DNA of 61,531 bases, taken from positions 1 through 61,531 of the forward strand of contig JAFUFT010000023.1 of assembly GCA_017469795.1 (NCBI GenBank), given 5' to 3'. Of this stretch, positions 24,214 to 31,530 are shown piece by piece (the stretch's first letter is position 1; each line of letters starts with the position of its first letter). The position numbers and the translations under genes were made by a program. Source of the DNA: Oscillospiraceae bacterium. GTDB lineage: Bacteria; Bacillota; Clostridia; Oscillospirales; Oscillospiraceae. The notes beneath the pieces were generated by a model, which was given only the letters and a program-made list of their open reading frames with translations, had not been told where the DNA came from and made no database searches.

Positions 24214-26031
24214 GTGAACGAAGAGACAAATCAAACGATACATATCTCCGCCTGGCGGACCATACTCTCCCAGGCGGATCACCGTGGAAAATACTTTGTG
24301 CTGATCGTGGGCTTCGGCGCCGCGGCGGGACTCGTCCAACTGCTGACCTCGCTGCTGCGGATGTATATCATCGACCGGTTCCTGTCCACCATGCAGCTGC
24401 GCGGCTTTCTGCCGATCGCGGTCTTGTTTGTTCTGATTCAGGCGCTCTACGCCTTAGCGTCCTATGGATTCGGAACGGGCTCCGGACTTCTGGAGGCCCA
24501 TCTGACCGCGGACGTCCGGGAAAAGTGCTTCCGAAAGCTGCAAACGCTGAGCTTTTCCTTTTTTGATAAAAACGCAGTGGGCAACATCCTCTCCCGGCTC
24601 ACCAGCGACGTGGGCCGGACCATGGAAGCGGTATCTTGGTCGCTGATTGACGTGGGGTATGGCGTCATGTCCATCATCGGCGCGATCATCGGCATGTTTG
24701 TCATCAATCGAAAGCTAGCGGTGATCCTGATCCTGGTGATCCCGCCTCTGGCGCTAATCTCCATGGGATTCCGGCAGCTGATCCTGAAATACAACCGTGC
24801 TACCCGACGGCTCAACAGCCAGATTATTTCTTCCTTCAACGAGGGAATCACCGGCGCCGTAGCATCCAAAACTCTGGTGCTGGAGGATCAAAGTTATGGG
24901 GAGTTTCGGGAGCTTACCGTGAGTATGCGAAAAGCGTCCTTCCGGGCTGCGGAGGTTTCCGCCCTGTATATGCCGGTAGCCTCTCTGCTGATCTCATTTT
25001 CCACAGCCGCGGTGCTTTATATTGGCGGTACAGATGTGCTGCGTGGCCTGCTGACCATTGGAGAATTAAACTTCTTTATGAATATCGGCACCATGATGTT
25101 TGAGCCTATCCGAAACTTTGCAGCCATCTTTGCGGAGTTCCAGTCCGCCCAGGCGGCGGCGGAGCGTGTGGCGGAGGTCCTGACGGCGGAGCCTGATGTA
25201 CAGGACAGCCCGGAGGTTCTGGCGCGATATGGTGACGTTTTTCACCCGAAAACCGAGAATTGGGAGCCGGTTCGTGGCGAGATCACCTTCGAGCATGTGG
25301 ACTTTCGCTATGGAGCCGAGCCGGTGCTGACGGATTTCAACCTCCATGTGCTTCCCGGGCAGACCATTGCGCTGGTGGGAGAGACCGGTGGTGGAAAGTC
25401 CACCATCGTGAATCTGCTCTGCCGGTTCTATGAGCCCTGCGCCGGAAGGATTCTGGTGGACGGCACAGACTACCGGGATCGAAGCCAGATCTGGCTCCAT
25501 TCGGCTTTGGGTTATGTGCTCCAGACGCCCCATCTGTTTTCCGGCACCATCCGGGATAACATCCGATACGGAAATCTGGAGGCCACCGACGCCGAGATCC
25601 GGAACGCCGCACGCCTTGTGGGCGCGGACCGGTTTATCGAAAAGCTGGAAAAGGGCTACAATACAGAGGTGGGGGAGGGTGGAAGCCTGCTCTCCACCGG
25701 ACAAAAGCAGCTCATTTCCTTTGCCAGAGCGATCCTGGCTGATCCCAGAATCTTCGTCCTGGATGAGGCTACATCTTCCATAGACACGGAGACGGAGCAA
25801 GAAATCCAGGCTGCCATTGAAACCCTGCTGGGCTCCAGAACCAGCTTTGTGGTGGCCCACCGCCTGTCCACCATCCGAAACGCAGACCGCATTCTGGTCA
25901 TTGACGGCGGAAAGATCCTGGAGCAGGGAAACCACCGGGAACTCATGGCGAAAAAGGGCCGATACTATGAACTCTATATGGGCTATCAAACGGAGGACCA
26001 GATCCAGCAGTCCGTACAGGTGATGGCGTAA
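24214..26031 (+). CDS. Heterodimeric ABC exporter, partner subunit (BmrD/LmrD-like)
   Basis: A 605-residue half-transporter: six transmembrane helices, then Walker A GETGGGKS, Walker B IFVLDEATSSID (canonical Glu) and a signature that reads LSTGQKQLISFARAI instead of LSGGQ. Together with the first subunit's Asp substitution this gives one canonical and one degenerate ATP site, as expected of an asymmetric heterodimer. GTG start with AAGAAGGGAA upstream; 39 nt separate it from the first gene. A terminator follows. Confidence 0.88.
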   Translation: MNEETNQTIHISAWRTILSQADHRGKYFVLIVGFGAAAGLVQLLTSLLRMYIIDRFLSTMQLRGFLPIAVLFVLIQALYALASYGFGTGSGLLEAHLTADVREKCFRKLQTLSFSFFDKNAVGNILSRLTSDVGRTMEAVSWSLIDVGYGVMSIIGAIIGMFVINRKLAVILILVIPPLALISMGFRQLILKYNRATRRLNSQIISSFNEGITGAVASKTLVLEDQSYGEFRELTVSMRKASFRAAEVSALYMPVASLLISFSTAAVLYIGGTDVLRGLLTIGELNFFMNIGTMMFEPIRNFAAIFAEFQSAQAAAERVAEVLTAEPDVQDSPEVLARYGDVFHPKTENWEPVRGEITFEHVDFRYGAEPVLTDFNLHVLPGQTIALVGETGGGKSTIVNLLCRFYEPCAGRILVDGTDYRDRSQIWLHSALGYVLQTPHLFSGTIRDNIRYGNLEATDAEIRNAARLVGADRFIEKLEKGYNTEVGEGGSLLSTGQKQLISFARAILADPRIFVLDEATSSIDTETEQEIQAAIETLLGSRTSFVVAHRLSTIRNADRILVIDGGKILEQGNHRELMAKKGRYYELYMGYQTEDQIQQSVQVMA

Positions 26032-26088
26032 GGCTCATCCGAAGGCAAGAACATAGGATTCGCGATCTTTGGTTGATAAATAAATCTG

Positions 26089-26126
26089 GGGTGGCTTCTG
26101 CTCAATCGAATGGGCAGAAGCCACCC
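26089..26126 (+). terminator. Terminator of the exporter operon
   Basis: A perfect 13-bp stem (GGGTGGCTTCTGC and its complement) with a 12-nt loop; the following T-tract is weak (GTTTCTG). Confidence 0.7.
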
Positions 26127-26158
26127 GTTTCTGCGTGGATGAACAACTTTTCAAAATG

Positions 26159-26300
26159 TCTTCTTTTTCGTAAAAGATCTCCTTTCCATGACGTCATAGA
26201 GGTTCTTCTGCCGCTCTTGCCTGTGTACGGGATCTTTCCTCTCGTCAAAAGAGCACTCGGTTATCACATTCAGAAGCAGCGTGGAGAAGTTGAAAGGGAA
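26159..26300 (-). pseudogene. Decayed fragment duplicated from the adjacent tocopherol-cyclase-like gene
   Basis: The minus strand reads FNFSTLLLNVITECSFDERK, DPVHRQERQKNLYDVMERRS; the intact gene has FNFSKLHLNVKTEFSFEEQE, DLVHWQVRQENLHAVMETEV at its C-terminal quarter. The match is clear at both protein and DNA level over roughly 135 bp. It lacks a start and most of the domain. It lies just beyond the intact gene's terminator in the same orientation, so a tandem duplication followed by deletion is the simplest history. Confidence 0.7.
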
Positions 26301-26391
26301 CATGGGGAGATCGAGAAACAGTAAAGATGCCCGGGACTACTGGGAGGAGCATCACTGAGACAGCAGAAACGAAATAACCAGACTAAGAAAA

Positions 26392-26427
26392 CGGCTCCTC
26401 CCACCATTTAAAAAGCGGGAGGAGCCG
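26392..26427 (-). terminator. Terminator of the tocopherol-cyclase-like gene
   Basis: CGGCTCCTCCC pairs with GGGAGGAGCCG; read on the minus strand it is followed by TTTTCTT. Confidence 0.8.
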
Positions 26428-26463
26428 GCATTTAATTTGAAATGTGGGAACGCGGCTTCGTGA

Positions 26464-27594
26464 TCAGTCGTACTCTCCATATTCGCATCCAATGTGGGAA
26501 GCGTCAATTTCGTCCACCAGATTCAGAGCGCCGCCGTGTTTCTCGTAAAGGCGCACCGTACCCCAGCCGTTGCCACCGTTCCAGAGTCGGTTGTGCCGTT
26601 TGCTGCCGTCCGGTGCCTCATAGTTGACAAGCAGCATATCTTCCTTCCTGCAGAAGACCTCTGTTTCCATCACAGCATGGAGGTTTTCCTGCCGTACCTG
26701 CCAGTGTACGAGATCTTCCTGCTCCTCAAAGGAGAATTCAGTTTTCACATTCAGATGCAGTTTGGAGAAGTTGAAATCGTATTCCTTGCCTTCGTAATAC
26801 ATAACGCCCAACAGACGGCGGTCCAGCGGAACGAAATAGATCTTGGGCCGTCCGCCTCCAATGTCGAAAACGCTGCTCAGGAGACGCTGCCCGGTCTTCC
26901 GGCTGACCAGATGATTCGAAGACAGCCATACCCACGGACTGGTGAAATCCCTACCCCAGTTTTTGTCCGCATAGCCATAGCTCTTTTCGGGCATCACGGT
27001 GAAGCGTCTCCCGTTAAAGAAAATCTCTCCGGCGTATGCGCTTTTCATGCCCTCCGCGTGCCAGTACATGGCAAAGGCTTCGGCATCCCGCAGCGGTTTG
27101 CTGGCCCCGTAGCCCACGTTGAACGCGATCTGTTTGTCAACCGTCAGATTCCAGGAAATTTCGCCCCCATCGCACATCCACTCCGGGTGGTCAGCAGCCT
27201 CCTCCGGTGAGATGGAAATACTTCCCCGGAGTGCAGTCTCGCAGGCGAGACAGTCTCCCGCCTCAATCCGATAGGGAGCGTCTGCGTGCATGGTTACATC
27301 TTTCCACGCGAAGAAGCGGTGCAGCTGGCAGTGATCCTTTCCCCATGCGCCTGCCTTTACCATCAGGTAGGACGGCTTCTTTCCCGCATCCCGGTTGGCG
27401 GGAAACTGGCCGAGCACAGGTTCGTCCTCCGCCAGCGCCGGATTGCAGACGAAGAACTCGATGAAGAAGGCCTTGTCCTCACCGGTTTCAGCGTCCTGCG
27501 CCGTGAAGGAGTGCCACCACCAGTCATAGCCTCGGCGGGCAAGCGGTCCGTGAAGCATGCAGGCGTCACGGCTGATGTCATGATGATTGAACAT
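26464..27594 (-). CDS. Tocopherol cyclase / carotenoid-hydratase-like (lipocalin-fold) protein
   Basis: A 376-residue soluble, Trp- and Tyr-rich protein with no signal peptide. The N-terminal YDWWWHSFT motif, FIEFFVCNP, and the alternating beta-strands (IYFVPLDRRLLGVMYYEG, NFSKLHLNVKTEFSFEE) resemble the tocopherol cyclase/CrtC-type lipocalin family, which acts on hydrophobic prenyl or lipid substrates. No prenyl-quinone genes are nearby, so the substrate is open. Start 27594 is chosen; an ATG at 27609 is an alternative, since both have modest ribosome binding sites. A partial duplicate lies beside it. Single gene with its own promoter. Confidence 0.55.
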   Translation of the reverse strand: MFNHHDISRDACMLHGPLARRGYDWWWHSFTAQDAETGEDKAFFIEFFVCNPALAEDEPVLGQFPANRDAGKKPSYLMVKAGAWGKDHCQLHRFFAWKDVTMHADAPYRIEAGDCLACETALRGSISISPEEAADHPEWMCDGGEISWNLTVDKQIAFNVGYGASKPLRDAEAFAMYWHAEGMKSAYAGEIFFNGRRFTVMPEKSYGYADKNWGRDFTSPWVWLSSNHLVSRKTGQRLLSSVFDIGGGRPKIYFVPLDRRLLGVMYYEGKEYDFNFSKLHLNVKTEFSFEEQEDLVHWQVRQENLHAVMETEVFCRKEDMLLVNYEAPDGSKRHNRLWNGGNGWGTVRLYEKHGGALNLVDEIDASHIGCEYGEYD

Positions 27595-27633
27595 GGTGTG
27601 AACTTTCATCCTTTCATATTGTGTAGCAAAGAA

Positions 27634-27661
27634 ATTATACCAGCTTGACGAAAGAATGCAA
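27634..27661 (-). promoter_or_regulatory. Promoter of the tocopherol-cyclase-like gene
   Basis: Minus strand TTGCAT, a 16-bp spacer, then TATAAT. Confidence 0.65.
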
Positions 27662-27733
27662 CCTAATATTGATGCACCTGCTTCCGGATAGAGAAGGTCG
27701 GCTGCAGGCAGCAAGGCGTTGCTGAATAGAATC

Positions 27734-27768
27734 GAACGCGCCGCCGGAGTATCTCTGGCAGCGCGTTC
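27734..27768 (-). terminator. Possible terminator after rtcB
   Basis: GAACGCGC pairs with GCGCGTTC across a 19-nt loop; the T-tract is poor. Confidence 0.4.
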
Positions 27769-27815
27769 GTCTGAATTTGCCGGGTATAGTACGCTTTTCG
27801 GGAAGAGTCCCGCCG

Positions 27816-29018
27816 CTATTCCGCGGTCTTGAAATTATACACCGGACGGATATGCGCAACGATATCCGCCGTAGGCGCGATCTCGGAAACGATCTCGTCC
27901 ATGGGCTTATAGCCCATCGGCGACTCGTCAAGGGTGTCGCGCATAACGCAGGAGGACCAGACCCCATCCATCTCCGCGGCGTACTCCTCCATGGAAAGCC
28001 GGGCGAAGGCCTCCTTGCGGCTCATGAGCCGTCCTGCGCCGTGAGGGGCCGAGCAGTTCCAGTCCTCGTTGCCCTTGCCCACGCGGATCAGGCTGCCGTC
28101 GCGCATATTGATCGGAATCAGCAGCTTCTCTCCGGCCTCAGCGGAGACGGAACCCTTGCGGAGGATCATCTTTTCCGTGTCAATGTAGTTGTGGATCGTA
28201 GTAAATGCTTCTACCTTCGTCAGTCCCATTCCCCGCAGGATCACGTCGGTCATGGCCTTCCGGTTCAGCTCCGCAAAACGCTGGGTAAGACGCATATCGT
28301 GGATGTAGTCTTCAAAGAGCTTCCCCTCCACATAGGCAAGATCCCTGGGGACGCTGATCGGATGTTCCTTCAGCAGCTCCTCAATGGCGCTCTGGATCTC
28401 CGTCTGGCGTCCGGCGGCCCGGTATTCGGCGATCAGCGTCTCGATCTGGTGGCGCGCGCCGCCCCACATGGCGAAGCGGCCCTGCTCCTGATAGTACCGG
28501 CAGACCTGAGTCCCCAGATGGCGGCTGCCCGAATGAACGACGAGATACAGCTCGCCCTCTTCGCCGCGGTCCACTTCTATAAAGTGATTGCCGCCGCCGA
28601 GTGTGCCGATACTGTGCCTTGCGCGCTCGATCGACACACAAGGGGCGCAACGGAGCAGGGAAAGGTCGATCTCCCTGCTGAGCGGATGCTCGTCACGGCG
28701 GATATTCCGTCCGCAGGGGATCTCCCGCCGGATCAGTTCGTCGAGGGCGGCAAAGTCGAGCTCCCGTTCGGCAAGCCGGACGGTCTCCATGCCGCAGCCG
28801 ATATCCACGCCGACCATCCCCGGGACGACCTTGTCCCGGATCGTCATTGTCGTGCCGATCGTACATCCCTTGCCCGCGTGAACGTCGGGCATGATCCGGA
28901 TCCTGCAGCCGGCAAAGGCCTCCTGATCGCAGACGGCCCGGATCTGGCTCTCCGCGACCGGTTCCAGGGCGGGCGTAAAGCAAAGGGCCGTATTCCACGT
29001 TCCCTTGATCTCAATCAT
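27816..29018 (-). CDS. rtcB: RtcB-type RNA ligase
   Basis: A 400-residue RtcB, the GTP-dependent ligase that joins 2',3'-cyclic phosphate or 3'-phosphate and 5'-OH RNA ends. Manganese-binding motifs are present: MPDVHAGKGCTIG, GVDIGCGM, GGGNHFIEV and HSGSR. The guanylylated His lies in APHGAGRLMSR near residue 340. The length is on the short side for RtcB. GAGAGGAG precedes ATG 29018. A strong GC-rich hairpin (29036-29085) lies just upstream. It lies downstream of and in line with the UmuC/YolD cassette, which hints at a link between RNA repair and stress, but shared transcription is unproven. Confidence 0.9.
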   Translation of the reverse strand: MIEIKGTWNTALCFTPALEPVAESQIRAVCDQEAFAGCRIRIMPDVHAGKGCTIGTTMTIRDKVVPGMVGVDIGCGMETVRLAERELDFAALDELIRREIPCGRNIRRDEHPLSREIDLSLLRCAPCVSIERARHSIGTLGGGNHFIEVDRGEEGELYLVVHSGSRHLGTQVCRYYQEQGRFAMWGGARHQIETLIAEYRAAGRQTEIQSAIEELLKEHPISVPRDLAYVEGKLFEDYIHDMRLTQRFAELNRKAMTDVILRGMGLTKVEAFTTIHNYIDTEKMILRKGSVSAEAGEKLLIPINMRDGSLIRVGKGNEDWNCSAPHGAGRLMSRKEAFARLSMEEYAAEMDGVWSSCVMRDTLDESPMGYKPMDEIVSEIAPTADIVAHIRPVYNFKTAE

Positions 29019-29035
29019 TAAACTCACTCCTCTCG

Positions 29036-29085
29036 AAACGGACGCACGGACATCCCGGAGACACACCGGAGCCGTGCGCCCGTTT
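29036..29085 (-). other. Strong hairpin just upstream of rtcB
   Basis: A 14-bp stem with one G-T-type mismatch (AAACGGGCGCACGG with CCGTGCGTCCGTTT on the minus strand) ends about 10 nt before the rtcB ribosome binding site. There is no long T-run. It could be a weak terminator of the UmuC operon or a control element of rtcB. Confidence 0.55.
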
Positions 29086-29108
29086 CAGGCTTTCCCGGAG
29101 ACACCGGG

Positions 29109-29234
29109 CTAAGCGGCAATGGGCACGTACCGTTCCGTATCGATCACGCGCAGCATGAACTCGTACGGATTGAGCTGTCCCTCCATCACCATGGAAAAGA
29201 TCCGGGCGCTGCCGCCGGCGTACAGGCGCGGCGC
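29109..29234 (-). other. Open frame continuing after the TGA of the 85-residue gene
   Basis: Directly in frame after TGA 29235-29237, 41 codons stay open to TAG 29109 and look protein-like (ARIFSMVMEGQLNPYEFMLR, then VIDTERYVPIAA). There is no good start with a ribosome binding site; ATG 29192 would give 27 residues. It may be the former C-terminus of the upstream protein lost to a stop, a read-through extension, or a tiny gene. Confidence 0.35.
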
Positions 29235-29492
29235 TCAGACACCCTCCTTCATCTCCACAAAATACCTCCCGCTGTCGCAGTACAGATAGGTCTCCGTACC
29301 CCGGACAACGATCGTATATCGAAGGGCGACCTCTCCAGATCTTCCGGTCTTGGCCCGCACGGAGCCCTTCACATCGTCTATTTCGTAGGTCCTGCCGTCC
29401 GCGAAGATGATCGTCCTGGGCCGGACGGCCCCGTCGATATAGTGGGTGGCCAGGACCTCCACATACTGTTTCCTTCTACTGGATGCCGGCAT
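29235..29492 (-). CDS. Small hypothetical protein of the UmuC/YolD cassette
   Basis: An 85-residue basic, beta-rich protein (RRKQYVEVLATHYIDGAVRP, TIIFADGRTYEIDDV, RYTIVVRGTETYLY). GGAGGAAG sits 3-4 nt before ATG 29492, inside the end of the YolD gene (17-bp overlap), so it is translated with YolD. Third gene of the polymerase cassette; not present after the first UmuC/YolD pair at 4.6 kb. Family not recognised. Confidence 0.7.
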   Translation of the reverse strand: MPASSRRKQYVEVLATHYIDGAVRPRTIIFADGRTYEIDDVKGSVRAKTGRSGEVALRYTIVVRGTETYLYCDSGRYFVEMKEGV

Positions 29493-29904
29493 GATCTTCC
29501 TCCATCTTCTCCGGGCCGCCGCAGACGGCCATAATATCCTCAAAGGGGATAGAAACCGTGTCCAGGATCAGCTTCCGCTCGATCTCATCCACCCGCACCA
29601 CGGCGGCAGTGACGGTCCGGTATTCGCCCAGATCCTCCTCGGCGCCGCGATGCACGGAGACGAAATAGATCACCGTCACCGTATCCCGGCGGCGGAGGGC
29701 CGTCAGATGCCGGCTGATCCCTTCGCAGATCTCTTCGCTCAGCTGCATCCGCGGCACATACACAATGTCCTTTCCCCGGATGGCGGATCCGAATCCGTTC
29801 AGCGCGTCAAAGGGCGCGAACAGCTTGGCCCGGTCTCCCCGGCGCATCTTCGGATGCCAGCCCTCCGGCCGGTCCAGATAGACCATATCGTCGTAATTAC
29901 CCAT
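29476..29904 (-). CDS. YolD-like family protein (copy 2)
   Basis: A 142-residue YolD-like protein with MRRGDRAKLFAPFDALNGFG near the N-terminus and the beta-rich DTVTVIYFV...YRTVTAAV region, ending in an acidic tail. It overlaps the UmuC-like gene by 8 bp. Expected to work with that polymerase; compare the first copy at 4207-4614, to which it is only moderately similar. Confidence 0.82.
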   Translation of the reverse strand: MGNYDDMVYLDRPEGWHPKMRRGDRAKLFAPFDALNGFGSAIRGKDIVYVPRMQLSEEICEGISRHLTALRRRDTVTVIYFVSVHRGAEEDLGEYRTVTAAVVRVDEIERKLILDTVSIPFEDIMAVCGGPEKMEEDHAGIQ

Positions 29905-31312
29905 AGGCTGCTCTGTGCCCTCCGATCTGTCCGTTCCGCTCCCGGGTCGTGGCTCCCGTCAGGAAGTCATGGCCCTTGAGAATGACGTTCTTTCCGTACC
30001 GCTTCTGCAGGCCGATGATCGCCTTCTGCAGATGGAGCTCCTGTTCCTTTTCCCGCAGATCCGTAAACAGGTCCAGCTGCGGCGCCGTCTCCGCCTCCCG
30101 GGCCACCCGGATGGCGGCGACGTTCACCCGGCGGACCGCCAGACGGCTGTCCACGATCCGGTCGAACAGGCACATCACCGCGTCTGTGATGACGGAGAGG
30201 GAGGACGTGAGCGCCCCCAGACCGGCCGTCCCGTGGGCCGAGCGGGGATAGGACCTTCCGTAGTGATCCACCTTGGTCTGTCCCCGGTATCCGCCCTTCA
30301 CATTACTGTGATCATATCCAATGTGGAGCACGATGGCGTCCGTCAGCAGTTCCTTGTCGATCAGGTCATAGACCAGCTGCTCCAGCATCTCTCGCACAAT
30401 GATCCGGGCCTCCGCGCAGCTGTAGTTCCTGGGAAGCACCTGCCCGATCCCGAGAGACTTGGAGGAGGTCGTATACCCCTTGATATCCGCCATAGTGCAT
30501 GGTTCCAGCCCCCAGGCGTGGTCGATCAGCAGCTCCGCATTCACGCCGAACAGCCTGTAAAGCTCATTCTCATTGTAAAAGTCGGACGGGGATCCCAGAG
30601 AGCAGCGGGCAATATCCCCCATGGTCATCAGACCGGCGCTGGCCAGTCTCCGGACGGTGCCGCTGCCCACCTGCCAGAAGTCCGACAGCGGGATATGATC
30701 CCAGAGCTGCTTTCGGTAGCTGATCTCATCGAGTTCCGCGATTCGCACTCCGTCCGCGTCGGCGGGCATCTTTTTTGCCACGATGTCCATGGCAATCTTC
30801 GCCAGGTAGAGATTTGTGCCGATCCCGGCGGTGGCGGTGATCCCGGTCTGGGACAGCACGTCCCGCACCATGGTAAGGGCCAGCTCGTGGGCGCTCATGC
30901 GGTAGAGCTTCAGGTAGGGCCGTGCGTCGATGAAGACCTCGTCGATGCTGTATACGTGGATATCCTGCGGAGAGACGTAGTTCAGATAGATCGAGTAGAT
31001 CTTCGCGGACACCTCGATATATTTCGCCATCCTGGGCATGGCGGTAATGTAGTGTACCTCTTCGCCGGTCCGCATCTTGTGATCCAGCAGGATCTGCTTG
31101 ACTTCAAAGAGCCGGGGCCGGCCCGGAACGCCCTTGGCCTTGAGGGAAGGGGATACCGCCAGACAGATGGTCTTGTCCGTTCTGGTATTGTCTGCCACCA
31201 CAAGGTTGGTGGTCAGCGGGTCCAGACCGCGCTCCACGCATTCCACGCTGGCATAGTAGCTTTTCAAGTCGATGGCGATATAGGGACCTTGCCCGCTTTT
31301 GCCGGAGTTCAT
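29897..31312 (-). CDS. Y-family DNA polymerase, UmuC-like (copy 2)
   Basis: A 471-residue translesion polymerase with catalytic motifs IDLKSYYASVE and YSIDEVFID, fingers-region residues TICLAVSPSLKAKGV, and the basic C-terminal RERNGQIGGH tail. It lacks the charged insertion of the 2687-4198 copy and is about 30 residues shorter. ATG 31312 has GGGGGTG 5 nt upstream. It is the first gene of a cassette (polymerase, YolD, small protein, perhaps rtcB) transcribed away from the S24 repressor gene, from a promoter with an inverted repeat in its spacer. Confidence 0.9.
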   Translation of the reverse strand: MNSGKSGQGPYIAIDLKSYYASVECVERGLDPLTTNLVVADNTRTDKTICLAVSPSLKAKGVPGRPRLFEVKQILLDHKMRTGEEVHYITAMPRMAKYIEVSAKIYSIYLNYVSPQDIHVYSIDEVFIDARPYLKLYRMSAHELALTMVRDVLSQTGITATAGIGTNLYLAKIAMDIVAKKMPADADGVRIAELDEISYRKQLWDHIPLSDFWQVGSGTVRRLASAGLMTMGDIARCSLGSPSDFYNENELYRLFGVNAELLIDHAWGLEPCTMADIKGYTTSSKSLGIGQVLPRNYSCAEARIIVREMLEQLVYDLIDKELLTDAIVLHIGYDHSNVKGGYRGQTKVDHYGRSYPRSAHGTAGLGALTSSLSVITDAVMCLFDRIVDSRLAVRRVNVAAIRVAREAETAPQLDLFTDLREKEQELHLQKAIIGLQKRYGKNVILKGHDFLTGATTRERNGQIGGHRAAYG

Positions 31313-31344
31313 GTCGGCACCCCCTTGGCGCATCTTACGAATTT

Positions 31345-31373
31345 AGTATAAATCGCTTAAATAGCGCTGTCAA
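31345..31373 (-). promoter_or_regulatory. Promoter of the UmuC-like cassette with operator-like repeat
   Basis: Minus strand TTGACA, a 17-bp spacer, then TATACT. The spacer holds the inverted repeat CGCT-TAAAT-AGCG (31354-31366), well placed for a repressor to block RNA polymerase. Confidence 0.75.
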
Positions 31374-31384
31374 TATAACAGTTG

Positions 31385-31399
31385 TTGCATAATATGCAA
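31385..31399. promoter_or_regulatory. 15-bp palindrome between divergent promoters
   Basis: TTGCATA-A-TATGCAA, a perfect odd palindrome, lies between the -35 boxes of the cassette and repressor promoters. It is a candidate operator for the adjacent S24 repressor. Confidence 0.6.
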
Positions 31400-31406
31400 T
31401 TTCTGC

Positions 31407-31435
31407 TTGACGGAGGGGAGAAGAGCATATATAAT
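31407..31435 (+). promoter_or_regulatory. Promoter of the S24 repressor gene
   Basis: TTGACG, a 17-bp spacer, then TATAAT. The transcript would start within the TAGAGACATC repeats. Confidence 0.7.
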
Positions 31436-31467
31436 AGAGACATCTAGAGACATCTAATAGAGACATC
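31435..31467. repeat. Three copies of TAGAGACATC
   Basis: Direct repeats at 31435, 31445 and 31458 (spacing 10 and 13 bp) cover the predicted transcription start of the repressor gene. They could bind a regulator, or be a slippage product. Confidence 0.65.
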
Positions 31468-31530
31468 CGGGGCATACAGCGGAACGCACATCCACGCGTT
31501 CCGCCTGCCGTTACGTCTGGAGGAATTACT

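Noticed and set aside
26073..26324. 83-codon plus-strand frame in the intergenic region
   Set aside because: It is the antisense of the decayed duplicate of the tocopherol-cyclase-like gene, and has no ribosome binding site.
27777..29021. 414-codon plus-strand frame opposite rtcB
   Set aside because: It mirrors a high-scoring RtcB gene in antisense; no start signal or family.
31435..31467. Three TAGAGACATC copies as a CRISPR array
   Set aside because: Repeats are 10 bp with 0-3 bp between them; there are no spacers and no cas genes.
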